From contig FMBT01000475.1 of the NCBI GenBank assembly GCA_900095095.1, positions 1-64,000 of the forward strand: DNA of 64,000 bases, read 5' to 3'. The notes below the pieces were generated by a model, which was not told the origin of the DNA, did not search any database, and saw only the letters and a program-made list of their open reading frames with translations. Source of the DNA: Fragilariopsis cylindrus CCMP1102 (Eukaryota; Bacillariophyta; Bacillariophyceae; Bacillariales; Bacillariaceae). The position numbers were made by a program, and so were the translations under genes. Of this stretch, positions 47,044 through 56,932 are shown in pieces (position 1 is the stretch's first letter; each line of letters opens with the position of its first letter).

Positions 47044-48786
47044 TTACTCAACCCACAGTCGTTCCTTGTCAATATCAACAGTTAAAACCCGATCCTCTAA
47101 AAATGCAAGTCCCATAACAATTATATGAACATTATCTCTCTTCTTGTCTTTTGGAAATTTCTTCCATGTTGTTTCAGGATCGAATGGTGTTACTATTGGT
47201 TTCTTTGCTCGTAGTGTACAGATCTGTTTTGTTTGTTTTTCATTGTTACTACTACTACTACTACTAGTAGTAGTGGTTGTACCCCCCAAAATTGATGTTG
47301 CTGTATCAAAATTAATTTCAACATTCCCAAATAATGTCTTATCTTTTCTTTTTCGTGCTAAAAAGTATTGTTCATCATACAAACTACGACTAACGACCAT
47401 CCCCGTTACACCCGTATCAAATATAACTAATATAGTAGTTTTAGACTTGTTGTTTTTCTTCTTGTTTTTGTTACTACCTTTATCGTTGTAGTCGTCATCA
47501 TCGTCGTCATCATCAATGAGAGGAGAACCATTCACATAAAATGATTTTGCACAAGCTGTGTAATGACCGACCGGATCTCCATATCGACGTCGTAATATAT
47601 TCGTCATGGGAATATAAGTAGTAGTAGTACCAGTTGTTATGACATTGTCATCTTCGTTGTCCTTACCATCAGTACCACTATTAGTACCACTATTAGTACC
47701 ACTATTAGTAGTACCAATCAATGGATGATTTGATAATGTAAGTGTTCTTGGTCGTGATAAAAGATTTATTCGAAATGATTGTACATCTGTTTGTCCTAAG
47801 AATGATGGTCTAATCCTAGCATCAGTGTCACGGATCATTCCAAAGAAAACTCCACCCGGACCACCCATAATAGATTCTGATGCAACACCAAATATAACTT
47901 CTTTTTTGTTCTTTCTTTGCATTTGACTCTGCGTTTGAGGAGGTGATGTTGTTACTGTTGTTATCCGATTACTATCACTACTGCTATTATCATTATTATT
48001 ATCATTATTACTATCAGGAATAATAATAATATCAGTAGTAGGAATAATCCAATCAAAGTATGCTTTACGCCATAAAACTTCACCTTGAAAACCATCGAAT
48101 ATTTCAGTTGTTGGATTTAATCCTGGTATTGGATGACCTTGATTTTTATAACAACCTGATTTTTCACGTGTATTCGTCCACAAGATCCGGGTATCATTAA
48201 AAATGGACTACCCGTATCTAATACAGCCTTAAATATACTATCATCAACTTTATAGGATATTAGTAATTCTTGTCCTGTATTAACTAATGGTATTGTTACC
48301 ATTGATCCATTACTACTATTGTCGTCATACTGGAAAATTGAAGGACTGTTACTATTATCAAGATCACTACCACTACCACTATTACTTGCATCCAGGACGC
48401 CACGAGATTTACTGATGGGAGAAGTAGAAGAAGAAGTAGCAATGGCGTCATACGCATCACTAGTCGTAGGTGAAAACATTGTTGTAGTCACTATCGTTGC
48501 TTTGTAAGGAACCATCTTCTTGAAGATTTTATTGTCGGGATGGCATGATTGACTTCGTTATCGTTATCGTTATCGTTATCGTTACTGACATTGAAATTGA
48601 CGTTGTATTTCCGACTCATACCATACCAGTGCGACCTTTGCTGCCAATAACGACATAGTCCCGAGTTGTAACGAATGCATGTATACCACGTATAACTATA
48701 TCATCATTATTCTTGAAAATTATAGTATCATAACAACCCGATATTGTTGCAATAACGACGACCAAAAACAACGACGACGAATGCAT
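47044..48786 (-). CDS. Pepsin-type (A1) aspartic protease
   Basis: The minus frame opens at MHSSSLFLVVVIATISGC (48784-48786), a signal peptide. Two catalytic DTG motifs are present: AVLDTGSPFLMIPG (about 48185-48230) and LVIFDTGVTGMVVS (about 47395-47435). They are about 260 codons apart, longer than pepsin because of Asn/Ser/Asp and Gly-Thr inserts. SGCYKNQGHPIPGLNP and VIFGVASESIMGGPGGVFFG fit the N-lobe, and the last stretch HIIVMGLAFLEDRVLTVDID fits the C-lobe. The frame changes near 48180 (between IPG and the WTNTREKSG stretch) and once or twice between about 48480 and 48640. Likely secreted or vacuolar endopeptidase; the second motif has DTGVT where DTGTT/DTGSS is usual. Confidence 0.75.
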
Positions 48787-49413
48787 TGTAGCTCAATATT
48801 GTAATGATCTATCCTCCTTATTTATCCTCGTTCCTCGTCCCCTACTCAAAACAGCACTACCTAACCTCTAACTTTTCTCGACTTGAAGATTATATGTTAT
48901 TTCTTGGTACTGTGGTAGAGTATCGAAATTTCGCAACGAGGGTCTTGTTTCATCGCAGTCCATCATCGTCAGCAGATTTTTTTGAATAACGATACAGTAT
49001 CACAGGATGATCGGATGATGATTTTCCAAAACGGGACTGACTCGTTTTCGTTCAATCACGAGAACAAAGGCGCGCCCGAATCAATTATTCTTTGATACAC
49101 ATAATAATATTATGATCATTCATTCTTCCTTTCACCGATTTGTGAGGGCAAGAAGAACCTGCTAAGCCCTGCCGGCGCTGCGACTCCAGAGAACTGCCAT
49201 AATCTTCACAGAAAGCAATCCTCCCTCCACGGGATTTGTATTTAATTTAACAATAGACCTTTTAGGATTATTCTTGTCATCAACCACCATACTGTACTAA
49301 AAATGGATTATTCTTTCTTCTTATTCAGTAAACAATTCGTCCATCCATCACTCTGTTCGAGAGATTGAGGGAGAGATACGATAAAAGTCCGGAAACGCGG
49401 CGACAGGGGGACG
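48787..49413. promoter_or_regulatory. Divergent upstream region, aspartic protease and type II membrane protein
   Basis: Shared upstream space of two divergent genes. A GC-richer island at about 49148-49215 (CCTGCCGGCGCTGCGACTCC) marks the start of the GC-rich block that follows. No RNA gene was recognised in it. Confidence 0.4.
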
Positions 49414-50871
49414 ATGTTAACGTCTTGCCACCCAAAGCGAGGATTCTCGAATCTGTATTGGATTCGTTGGATATGCTTATTGATGGCCTGTTTGTTCCTG
49501 TTTGTCGTTGTCTTTCTATCGAACGTCTTCTACGACTCGCAAACGCAATACGATATCCATATTGATGCTCCCTCTCAAACAAAAAGAAAAAGCGACACTA
49601 ATAACAATGGGGTTGCAATTGCAAACAACGCCACATCTGTTGTCACAGCCATCAGAACAAAACAGTCATTGCCGCCACCCAAAGCGACGAAAAACAAAAA
49701 AATCAAGCTGTTCCAGGCCATTAATACCTTTGCTATCAACAAGGACAAAACGAACAACGACGATGGCAGTGGCAATGGAAATCCCACCATCTCCTACCAA
49801 CCCTACGACCAATGGTCGACGCTCGCAAGCATCCAACGCGCCAAACAGCAATATGCTGCCCGTTCCTTGGTGGATCAAAATTTGGAAATCACCCTGGTCT
49901 GCGCCATGTTCGAATCTGACGAGAGGATTCTTGTCGCGAACGATCTGCTGCAAGCGCCCTGCGATCATGTGAGTCGATTGGAGCGATCCACGGCCACCGA
50001 ATACGGGAACGGAAACAGGAATTTAAATTCAAATTCAAATTCGAATGAAACCCTCTTTTCCGAGGTCTTTTCCAAGCGAGAACTCCCGTTTTTGCAAGAC
50101 CTGCTGGATGCGGCAGTTTCCGTGGCCCGGAACGAAAAAACGAACCACAACACTGCTGGCAACACAACAGCAGAAAAAAAAAACAGTAACGACGACGACG
50201 ATGCTGACGATTTTTATGTCATGCTGACCAATTCGGACATTGGATTGACAAAGGATTTTTACAGCTTCCTTCTTCCGTTGTTGGAGGAGAAACAAAAGGC
50301 CTACACGATCAATCGCTGGTCCATACCCATGGAAGGAAAATCCCACCCCATCTCAATCCGGAGCCCCACTAATGACCCCCAGAAAATCGAAAAATTGCTC
50401 ACCCAGATCGATGCCTCCCTGGTCACCGGAATGAAACACCCGGGATACGACTGTTTCATCATTCATTCGTCCATCATTGACAAAATCTCCCTCGGAACCA
50501 TGTATGTGGGATTTCCTCCCTGGGGGAGTGCATTGCAGATCATACTCAAGGACATTGTCGCAAAAAATGCGTATAAACAAGTCAGGTCCACTCCCGAGGC
50601 GACCTTCCACCTCGGTGGCAAGGGAACCTGGTCGAATAAGAAAAAAGACGCCACCGCCAAAACCGTATTAAAGTACATCAAAGAGCGATACAAGGAGGAT
50701 ATTGCCGACTGTCCGAAATCAATTTTTGCGGAAGATCCCCACACGGTAATGAACGCAGCGATTTGCGGGAGGGTCTTTCGAGAGGATTACAACCGCCACA
50801 AAAGCCGCCGCAAAGGCACCAAATCAAAACGACTCAAACGACGAAAGCAAAATGATCTTTTCCGGCATTAG
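49414..50871 (+). CDS. Type II membrane protein, glycosyltransferase-like layout
   Basis: 485 residues, single exon, richer in G+C than surroundings. A membrane anchor near residues 17-39 (WICLLMACLFLFVVVFLSNVFY) follows a short N-tail, as in Golgi enzymes. The lumenal part has LEITLVCAMFESDERILVAN, DDFYVMLTNSDIGLTKDFY, MKHPGYDCFIIHSSIIDKIS and MYVGFPPWGSALQIIL, then a basic C-terminus. The NSDI, HPGYDCF and FPPWG words look conserved and recall nucleotide-sugar-dependent enzymes, but no DxD motif is certain. I do not assign a reaction. The frame ends KQNDLFRH; another open frame overlaps the last 20 bases. Confidence 0.65.
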   Translation: MLTSCHPKRGFSNLYWIRWICLLMACLFLFVVVFLSNVFYDSQTQYDIHIDAPSQTKRKSDTNNNGVAIANNATSVVTAIRTKQSLPPPKATKNKKIKLFQAINTFAINKDKTNNDDGSGNGNPTISYQPYDQWSTLASIQRAKQQYAARSLVDQNLEITLVCAMFESDERILVANDLLQAPCDHVSRLERSTATEYGNGNRNLNSNSNSNETLFSEVFSKRELPFLQDLLDAAVSVARNEKTNHNTAGNTTAEKKNSNDDDDADDFYVMLTNSDIGLTKDFYSFLLPLLEEKQKAYTINRWSIPMEGKSHPISIRSPTNDPQKIEKLLTQIDASLVTGMKHPGYDCFIIHSSIIDKISLGTMYVGFPPWGSALQIILKDIVAKNAYKQVRSTPEATFHLGGKGTWSNKKKDATAKTVLKYIKERYKEDIADCPKSIFAEDPHTVMNAAICGRVFREDYNRHKSRRKGTKSKRLKRRKQNDLFRH

Positions 50872-51118
50872 CAGCGACTCGAAAACCACCAAGCCGTCCT
50901 TGCTGTACGTGAAGATTTCTCTGGCCTGTTTCGTCCCAACCTTTGGACTGTTTGGGGTCCGCGATTTTGTCCGCAACCGCAAGGAAGAACAAAACCTCAA
51001 AGAGGCCATTGAAACCGTTGATGCCCAGAGGGCGGAGTATTTTGGGATCGACAAGGACGGAAAGGCGTGGCGTGCGTGGTGTGTCGACATATTGGATTTC
51101 CATTCATTCTCCCGATAG
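50852..51118 (+). CDS. Small single-span membrane protein overlapping the previous gene
   Basis: 88 codons from an ATG at 50852, 20 bases before the end of the upstream frame. Sequence looks coding: one hydrophobic stretch (VKISLACFVPTFGLFGV), then a charged helix (RNRKEEQNLKEAIETVDAQR) and DKDGKAWRAWCVDIL. It could be a separate small gene. A C-terminal continuation of the 485-residue protein after a one-base frame error is at least as likely, since the codon usage and GC are the same. Confidence 0.45.
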   Translation: MIFSGISSDSKTTKPSLLYVKISLACFVPTFGLFGVRDFVRNRKEEQNLKEAIETVDAQRAEYFGIDKDGKAWRAWCVDILDFHSFSR

Positions 51119-51478
51119 ATAGAATCGCAAAACCCCTCCTTGGGCTATTTACGTTGCACTAGCTAGCTACTACCATATAGAGCAACAATAATCATTTAAA
51201 GAACGAAAAGTCAACCGCCTTCAAAATCTGTAGTTCTGCGCACTTTTAAAAAATCTACATCTTTTCAACCTGGCCAAGCCGCATTTGGAGATTGTGGATT
51301 GATTCCCCCAAGGGAGAACGTTCGTTGTACAACAAACATCAAACAAAAAATACAGTTTTGGGATAGTTTGTGCTTTACACCCATTCATCCTTTTGTAAAA
51401 GTGCAGTTTTATTATTCGTACTTGGGTTTTACTAGTATTAGTATTAGTAGTAGTAGTATTATCATTATATCATTAGTG
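51119..51478. other. Intergenic region
   Basis: AT-rich between two GC-richer pieces, with a (TAGTAT/TAG)n stretch at about 51431-51465. No gene is seen. Confidence 0.45.
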
Positions 51479-51780
51479 TTATAGTATTTTTTTAAAGCAG
51501 CACAAGGCGGCTTCCTTCAATTCCTTCAGGCTCTTGTCGGGATCGGCAAAATCGTTCAAAATGGTAAATTCAAACACACCAGACCCTAAACCAAAATCGA
51601 TTTCGTTGATAATGCTCTTGATCTTGCCTCGTAGGAAGGATTCCTTCGATTCGTCCTCGGGGATTTTCAAAGCACCTTTGGCAATGTCCTCTTCGAGGCG
51701 GGCTTCGAAATCCTTGACGGTCGTCAGACCGACCCAGACACAGATCAACTGCGTTAGACTTACATATGGTTCAGAAGCCA
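51479..51780 (-). pseudogene. Fragment of a GC-rich protein gene (3' end)
   Basis: About 95 codons on the minus strand read like a globular protein (KDFEARLEEDIAKGALKIPE, ESFLRGKIKSIINEIDFGLG, FTILNDFADPDKSLKELKEA), ending in a stop at 51479-51481. No ATG is present at the 5' side and the sequence turns AT-rich at about 51780, 28 bases before the next gene's stop. It looks like the 3' end of a gene cut off by rearrangement. A missing upstream exon is the alternative. Family unknown. Confidence 0.45.
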
Positions 51781-51807
51781 CTTATTATAGGTGGCATAGT
51801 CTATGCT

Positions 51808-52728
51808 TTAATTTGTTCTATTTTTAATAGCTTTTATAAATTGTGGTATACCTTCTAGACTTCCTATGAAAGAACCGAATGCAAATAGTCCAGATGTTAT
51901 AGTAAATAATTTTGTTGTCGTATCTGATGCTACTGATGCTGATGCAGCTATTAATGCTGCAGTAACTAAAATTGCATCAATACATAAAACAGATGTAACA
52001 GCTTTATCGGATAATGGTTTCAAATTTCCTTCATTGTCATGATTCGATGATCCACCACCAACAAAAAAATATAATAATTGTGATGACATAATAATTGCTC
52101 CACCCCTCATAAAACCGACCGGCGATTTCGATAGTATCATTCGAATTAAACCTAAAAATTGTCCAATAATTTTAACTCGTACTGCAAAACGATATGTAAT
52201 TGCAGCTTGTCTACGTTGTTTTTCTTTACCAGATGATGATGGATATGTTTTTTCATTATAAGCGATCTTTGCTGATTTTATACGTGCATTATCAGATGTA
52301 CTAAAATTAAATAATGATAGTAATGATATAGCTATAAGAACTAATCGACTACTACTTGCAGCAGTTTTTAGTATTATGGCCTTATAAAGAAGTATTCCAG
52401 ATGCTCCAGTATATGCAATTGGTAAAATTTTAGCACTTGCCAATTGAGTTGTTGTTGTTGTTGCTTTTGCAGTCGACGTCGTCGTCGATGAAGAATATTC
52501 GTTGCGACTACGTCGATTATTATAGTAATTTGATGATGGAATGCGTGTTGTGCTTTTGCTCGTGCTCGTGGTGAAACGTAATTGTTGTTGTTGTTGATGT
52601 CGTCGAGCAAATAATGTTTGTGGTGCGAGAGCCATCACTCTTGACGACGGTGCGGTGGTCAGAAAGACAAGCGCCGTACATAATAGGATGACGGAGAGAA
52701 ACATAGTTGATGCATTTCTTATCATCAT
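51808..52728 (-). CDS. Multi-pass membrane protein with N-terminal signal
   Basis: 306 residues, single exon. The N-terminus (MMIRNASTMFLSVILLCTALVF) is a signal sequence, followed by a Ser/Thr/Gln/Arg-rich segment as in plastid or other organelle import signals (RVMALAPQ lies at the likely cleavage site). Then about four membrane spans (KILPIAYTGASGILLYKAII; RLVLIAISLLSLFNF; GGAIIMSSQLLYFFVGGG; VTSVLCIDAILVTAALIAAS, then LFTITSGLFAFGSFIGSLEG). FRxIxRMILSKSPVGF-like wording lies before the third. No family is recognised. Organelle membrane location is inferred. Confidence 0.65.
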   Translation of the reverse strand: MMIRNASTMFLSVILLCTALVFLTTAPSSRVMALAPQTLFARRHQQQQQLRFTTSTSKSTTRIPSSNYYNNRRSRNEYSSSTTTSTAKATTTTTQLASAKILPIAYTGASGILLYKAIILKTAASSSRLVLIAISLLSLFNFSTSDNARIKSAKIAYNEKTYPSSSGKEKQRRQAAITYRFAVRVKIIGQFLGLIRMILSKSPVGFMRGGAIIMSSQLLYFFVGGGSSNHDNEGNLKPLSDKAVTSVLCIDAILVTAALIAASASVASDTTTKLFTITSGLFAFGSFIGSLEGIPQFIKAIKNRTN

Positions 52729-53475
52729 TATGTCAAAAGATATAGTGATTTTGTTGCTCGTTGTACCGGTATAGTATTGATTGTGTAGAATAATAAACTC
52801 TTGCGAATCGAAGATACAAGTAACTTACTTGAAGTATCTTACGGTTTTTTGTTTGCTTTGATTTAAGATTTAAGGCAAACAAGCCAAAGCACAATTCTAT
52901 TATTTTTTGCACAGTGGTAAATAATTTTACGTATATTATTATTAACTCGCTAATAATTTTTGTTTTTTGTATAAGGTTATTTCAAAGACATTGAAGTACT
53001 GTACTTAATGATAATAACAATATAGAAAAAGGCAATGAAACAGTAACCATTCTTCAAGTAACAATAATATATAGGAGTGGTTGGTATATATAGAAAACTA
53101 GAGGGACCAGAAAAGTAGGGATACAATGTTAGGGTTGTACATGTCTTCCTTTAAAATCCTTCACATAATAAAACCTTCAATATGGCTGTCTTTTACTCTT
53201 TTGTATTTACATTTGTAGAACGATTTCTTATAGCCTGATTCGGAATGGTACCATTGTTTTGGGAAAAAAGTTATATAATGCTAATTAATGACTGGTTCAA
53301 TGATCATGCATGTAATATAATTATAATATATGGGATACTATTTGTTGATGATGAAAAAACAACAACCGGTTATCTTTGTCGGTCAATAATACAATAGGTG
53401 TTACAAAGATCTAAATGGTATACGCACGCACCAAACACCGAACACCAAACACACACAATTATTTGTTGTCTCTAA
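52729..53475. other. Intergenic region
   Basis: AT-rich, no coding frame. It contains the promoter side of the multi-pass membrane protein gene and the 3' flank of the DUF1275 gene. A CACCAAACACCGAACACC repeat-like stretch stands near 53428-53455. Confidence 0.45.
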
Positions 53476-54587
53476 TCAATTGGAATTATGTTCGCTGATG
53501 CTGTTGTCAACCATCGTCGTCAACGATGGCGTTGGTACTGAAAACGATGACGATGACGATGACGATGGTTCCACCAGTAATGATGGCGTGGTATTGTTAT
53601 TGGTATTGCTACTGTTATTGTTATTGTTATTGTTATTGTTATTGTTATTGTTATTGTTACTGTTAGTGCTGTTGTCGTCCGCCATCACCATCATCGTCGT
53701 CAACAATGGCGTTGGTGGTGATGACAACGATAATGATGATGATGATGATGATGATGATGATAGTTCCACTAGTAGTTCTTCCACTTGTAATAGGTATGGC
53801 AACATCATATCGTGTGCAATGAGTGTCACACTCAGACCGAAAAAGATCGGAAGAGAACACCAGGAAGATAGAAAAAATGTTCGTCGTTGATCCAAAGCAG
53901 TCCGGCACAAAATGCAGATCCGGCCAAAGCCGCGAATGGTACGACACAACCAATATCTGGCGGCACGAAATTGAACCGGAAACGGAATCGATTGTGAGAA
54001 TTATCATTGTTGTCGTTGACCGGTGGTGATTCTGGTAGACAGGACAACACCCATTTCGGAATCTTTTGTACATTGGCGGTCAATGCCACTGCCGACGTTG
54101 AGAGTGGTGGCGACGCGGTCATTGCATTGATTGCACCAAATATGGGGGCAAAGAACAATGCATGCCATGGCGAAAATTGTTCACCATCGCCGTTGTTATC
54201 ATCATTACGAGCAATGTACACAGCAGATATATTCCCGGCAATGCCCAACACGAGTGTAAATATCGCCGTATAGAATCCGATACGTTTCTTCGCAACATTA
54301 CTCCATCGTTCGAGAATTCGGACAAAGAAAACACCCAAATTGTTGAAGAGAATTACACACAAATACAAACCCGGTCCATCGAACACCCCGGCTTGTTCGC
54401 GGATGACTGACGTTGCAATCAATAGACCAAAATGAATCGTATTCCCCGTCATTTGACCGACAAAGCATTGATAGCGGACCACCGATAACACATCGGTCCA
54501 AGCCGAGAAAAATGCTAACGAGCAGACCAATGCCAAACGAATCCAATAATTGTTGTTGCTGTTGTTGTTGACGGGCATATCGTCCAC
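53476..54587 (-). CDS. DUF1275 (YoaK-like) membrane protein
   Basis: Starts MDDMPVNNNSNNN (54585-54587). The family pattern is clear: LALVCSLAFFSAWTDVLSVV, then QCFVGQMTGNTIHFGLLIA (the conserved MTGNT), then LYLCVILFNNLGVFFVRILE, YTAIFTLVLGIAGNISAVY, WHALFFAPIFGAINAMTA and VPFAALAGSAFCAGLLW, giving six or seven membrane spans. The frame changes near 53845 in a T-run one base short. The next frame then gives FFGLSVTLIAHDMMLPYL, followed by Glu/Ser/Asn low complexity (an Asn run from a TTATTG microsatellite at about 53597-53658). DUF1275 proteins are presumed transporters of unknown substrate. Confidence 0.8.
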
Positions 54588-55696
54588 CAGTTTTCTAACC
54601 GTACACGTGCGTAGGTGGAAAGCTTCAAGCTACTATCGAATGCTCCTGTAGGGATAGGACAACAGTAGGAGGGTAACGACAGTGCTGCTAGTACAAGAAA
54701 TTATTGTCTAAATAAATAGACGATATTGTTATACGGTTATTATATTCTTGTGTTGTCTTGTCTATACAACATATCATTGTATATATATTTAATCGGCTCA
54801 CATGATTGAATTCTTCTCGTCGTCTTTTCGGAAAAATAATACAGACGCTTTGGAGAGGTCGGTGAAATCAATCTGCCAAAAATACAAATCGCTTCTCTTC
54901 GCGATTTGGCTTCCCTTTGATAAGCGCAAATTTTCAGGGTGGATGGTGGGGTTGGGTGGTGTACAAGACATGTACTAGAGACCTTATTGGAGCTATATGA
55001 TGGTTGATATCTTTCATAGTGGTCTTTGAATGATGTGAATTGACCTAGTATAACATGCAGTATGGTCAAGAATTTGCAATTTAAATAAATAATGATATTA
55101 CTAAAAGTAGTACATGTAATTTAATTTGTGAGAGGCAAGTTATTTTTTGTTTCGATGAAGCGAAAATCAGAAAATAAGGCGGCGGCAGGAAAAAGTTAAC
55201 GCGTTAAAATATTTTGTTTTTTGTGTAGTACTAGTAAGTACAGTACTGTACTTAACCCTAAAAAATAGCACATACTTTTTCTCTGTACCACAAGAATTTG
55301 TATAATTTATTTGAAATATAAAAAAGTGTCAGTTGATGAACTGTCCTGCTGTTTTTTTGAAATTTCATCTTCAATCTCTTTTTTGTTAATTGGGGGTTGT
55401 CACTCTCACTAACAGCATTACCAGTGGCGTTCGGCTCTCTCCTCCCTAAGTATGTACTTTCATTTTCTTAATTTCAATTTCATTTTTTCTCTCTCTTTCT
55501 TTGTGCGTCGAACTTGGTTTGTTGGTGTTACTGTATATATTTGAATCGCGGCTTATTGTGCATAATATTATAATTTTGTTTTGATCGACCACTCTTTCGA
55601 ATAATACAATACAATACACAGTAGAGTATACTGTAGTATACAATATAACAACAAAAGACAGTAAATAGTAATAGTAAAAGTAATAATAATATAAGA
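54588..55696. other. Intergenic region between divergent genes
   Basis: A minus-strand frame at 54740-55069 has no family resemblance and I do not call it. Short AT-rich repeats (AGTACTAGTAAGTACAGTACTG near 55228-55249) and an ATACAATACAATACACAGTAGAGTATACTG stretch near 55604-55632 are seen. It is the upstream region of the MGCGSSKS gene. Confidence 0.4.
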
Positions 55697-55957
55697 ATGG
55701 GTTGTGGGAGTTCTAAATCGGGATTGAATGCTGTTGATGATTCTGTTCATGTTATGTTACAACATGATAAGAAAGTTCAACTAAGTAAAGGACAACCTGA
55801 ACATAAATATAAGGCACGAGCTGAACATCCTTTATTATTAAGACCAAAAGCTGCTATTATTGAAGGAACAGAACCAGAAGAAGATGGTGGTGGTGGTGGT
55901 GATGGTGGTGGTGGTGGAGATATAACATCTGCTACTGATGATGGTGGTACGAACTAA
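55697..55957 (+). CDS. Small lipid-anchored-type protein (MGCGSSKS)
   Basis: 86 residues starting MGCGSSKS: Gly2 for N-myristoylation, Cys3 for palmitoylation and Ser/Lys after, a textbook dual-acylation signal. The rest is polar (HKYKARAEHPLLLRPKAAII) with an acidic Gly-rich tail (DGGGGGDGGGGGD). No domain. Likely attached to the plasma or flagellar/endomembrane side as an adaptor. No conserved catalytic residues are seen. Confidence 0.7.
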   Translation: MGCGSSKSGLNAVDDSVHVMLQHDKKVQLSKGQPEHKYKARAEHPLLLRPKAAIIEGTEPEEDGGGGGDGGGGGDITSATDDGGTN

Positions 55958-56932
55958 TAATGCATATTATATATAAGAAAACTATTTTCGAAGGGATATA
56001 TTTCGAAGGGATATTCTATTTTATCATATTAAAACCTGATATGATAATACGGTACGCTGAGTGTAAGGATGGATGATTTTGATTTTTTGTAAATCGGGCG
56101 AGAAAGGAATACCTCGAAAAGGAGGGAGAGGTGAAGAAAAGAAAAGAAAAAATAAGAATGGAGGAAAATAAATAGAGAGTTGATTGATGGAAGAAATAAT
56201 ACTGTAGATATTTTGAGGCAATTTTTTACCATCATCAATGACACAAAAGATATTCGACATGCACACCTGCTCCTAGAAAAGAACAGAAGAAGAACAGTTA
56301 CACCGCTAGTGTAGCCGGTATTAGAGAGAGAGATAGGGTGAATTCTCTGTAAAAAATTAAATGGAATGGAATGAAATGAAATAACGCGAAAGAAAATTTT
56401 ATATATGTACTTTTTTGATTTGTGTAAATAAAATAAATAAATAGTTTAAAACAAAACTTTGAAAATGAAACGTATATGTTTGCGTGCCCCTTCCTTCCTT
56501 CCTCCCTTCCTTGCTATAATACCCTACTGTACTAGTAGAATAGTTAGGAAAGAACAAACAAATAGGTTGCAGTATAAAAAGTCAACCAAGTCTCGGCACT
56601 TGTTGTTATCCCATTCATAGAACATTAGGTAGACCCTATAATGAGACAGGAAGAAAAAGTTATGATTGGATACGGTACGCAATGATAGAATACAATATTT
56701 TAAAAAAAAAATATAGTATTTTTTCCTTCTTTTGTTGATTGAGTTGCTGTTCCCATGCTGCTCATTTATTATAGGGGTAAGAGGACAAGTCCTTTATATT
56801 ATTATCAATATTATTATCATTATGATATTGTGATATTTGCTGTTCCTGTTGTCGGGGCATGATGATGGCGCGTGCAATAGTCAATGCTGTTGACGATGAT
56901 AGAGCCGACGGCGTAACCACCACCTCGCCAGG
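55958..56932. other. Intergenic region between convergent genes
   Basis: Short direct repeat TTTCGAAGGGATAT at about 55985-56014. Purine-rich stretches (AGGGAGAGGTGAAGAAAAGAAAAG near 56123-56147), CTTCC microsatellite at about 56489-56511. No gene is seen. The 3' flank of the leucine-rich-repeat gene begins near 56932. Confidence 0.45.

Noticed and set aside
53480-53890. Plus-strand Leu-rich frame that looks like a membrane protein
   Set aside because: It is the antisense of the Asn/Ser microsatellite tail of the DUF1275 gene.
54740-55069. 109-codon frame on the minus strand
   Set aside because: No recognisable motif; falls in AT-rich intergenic DNA.
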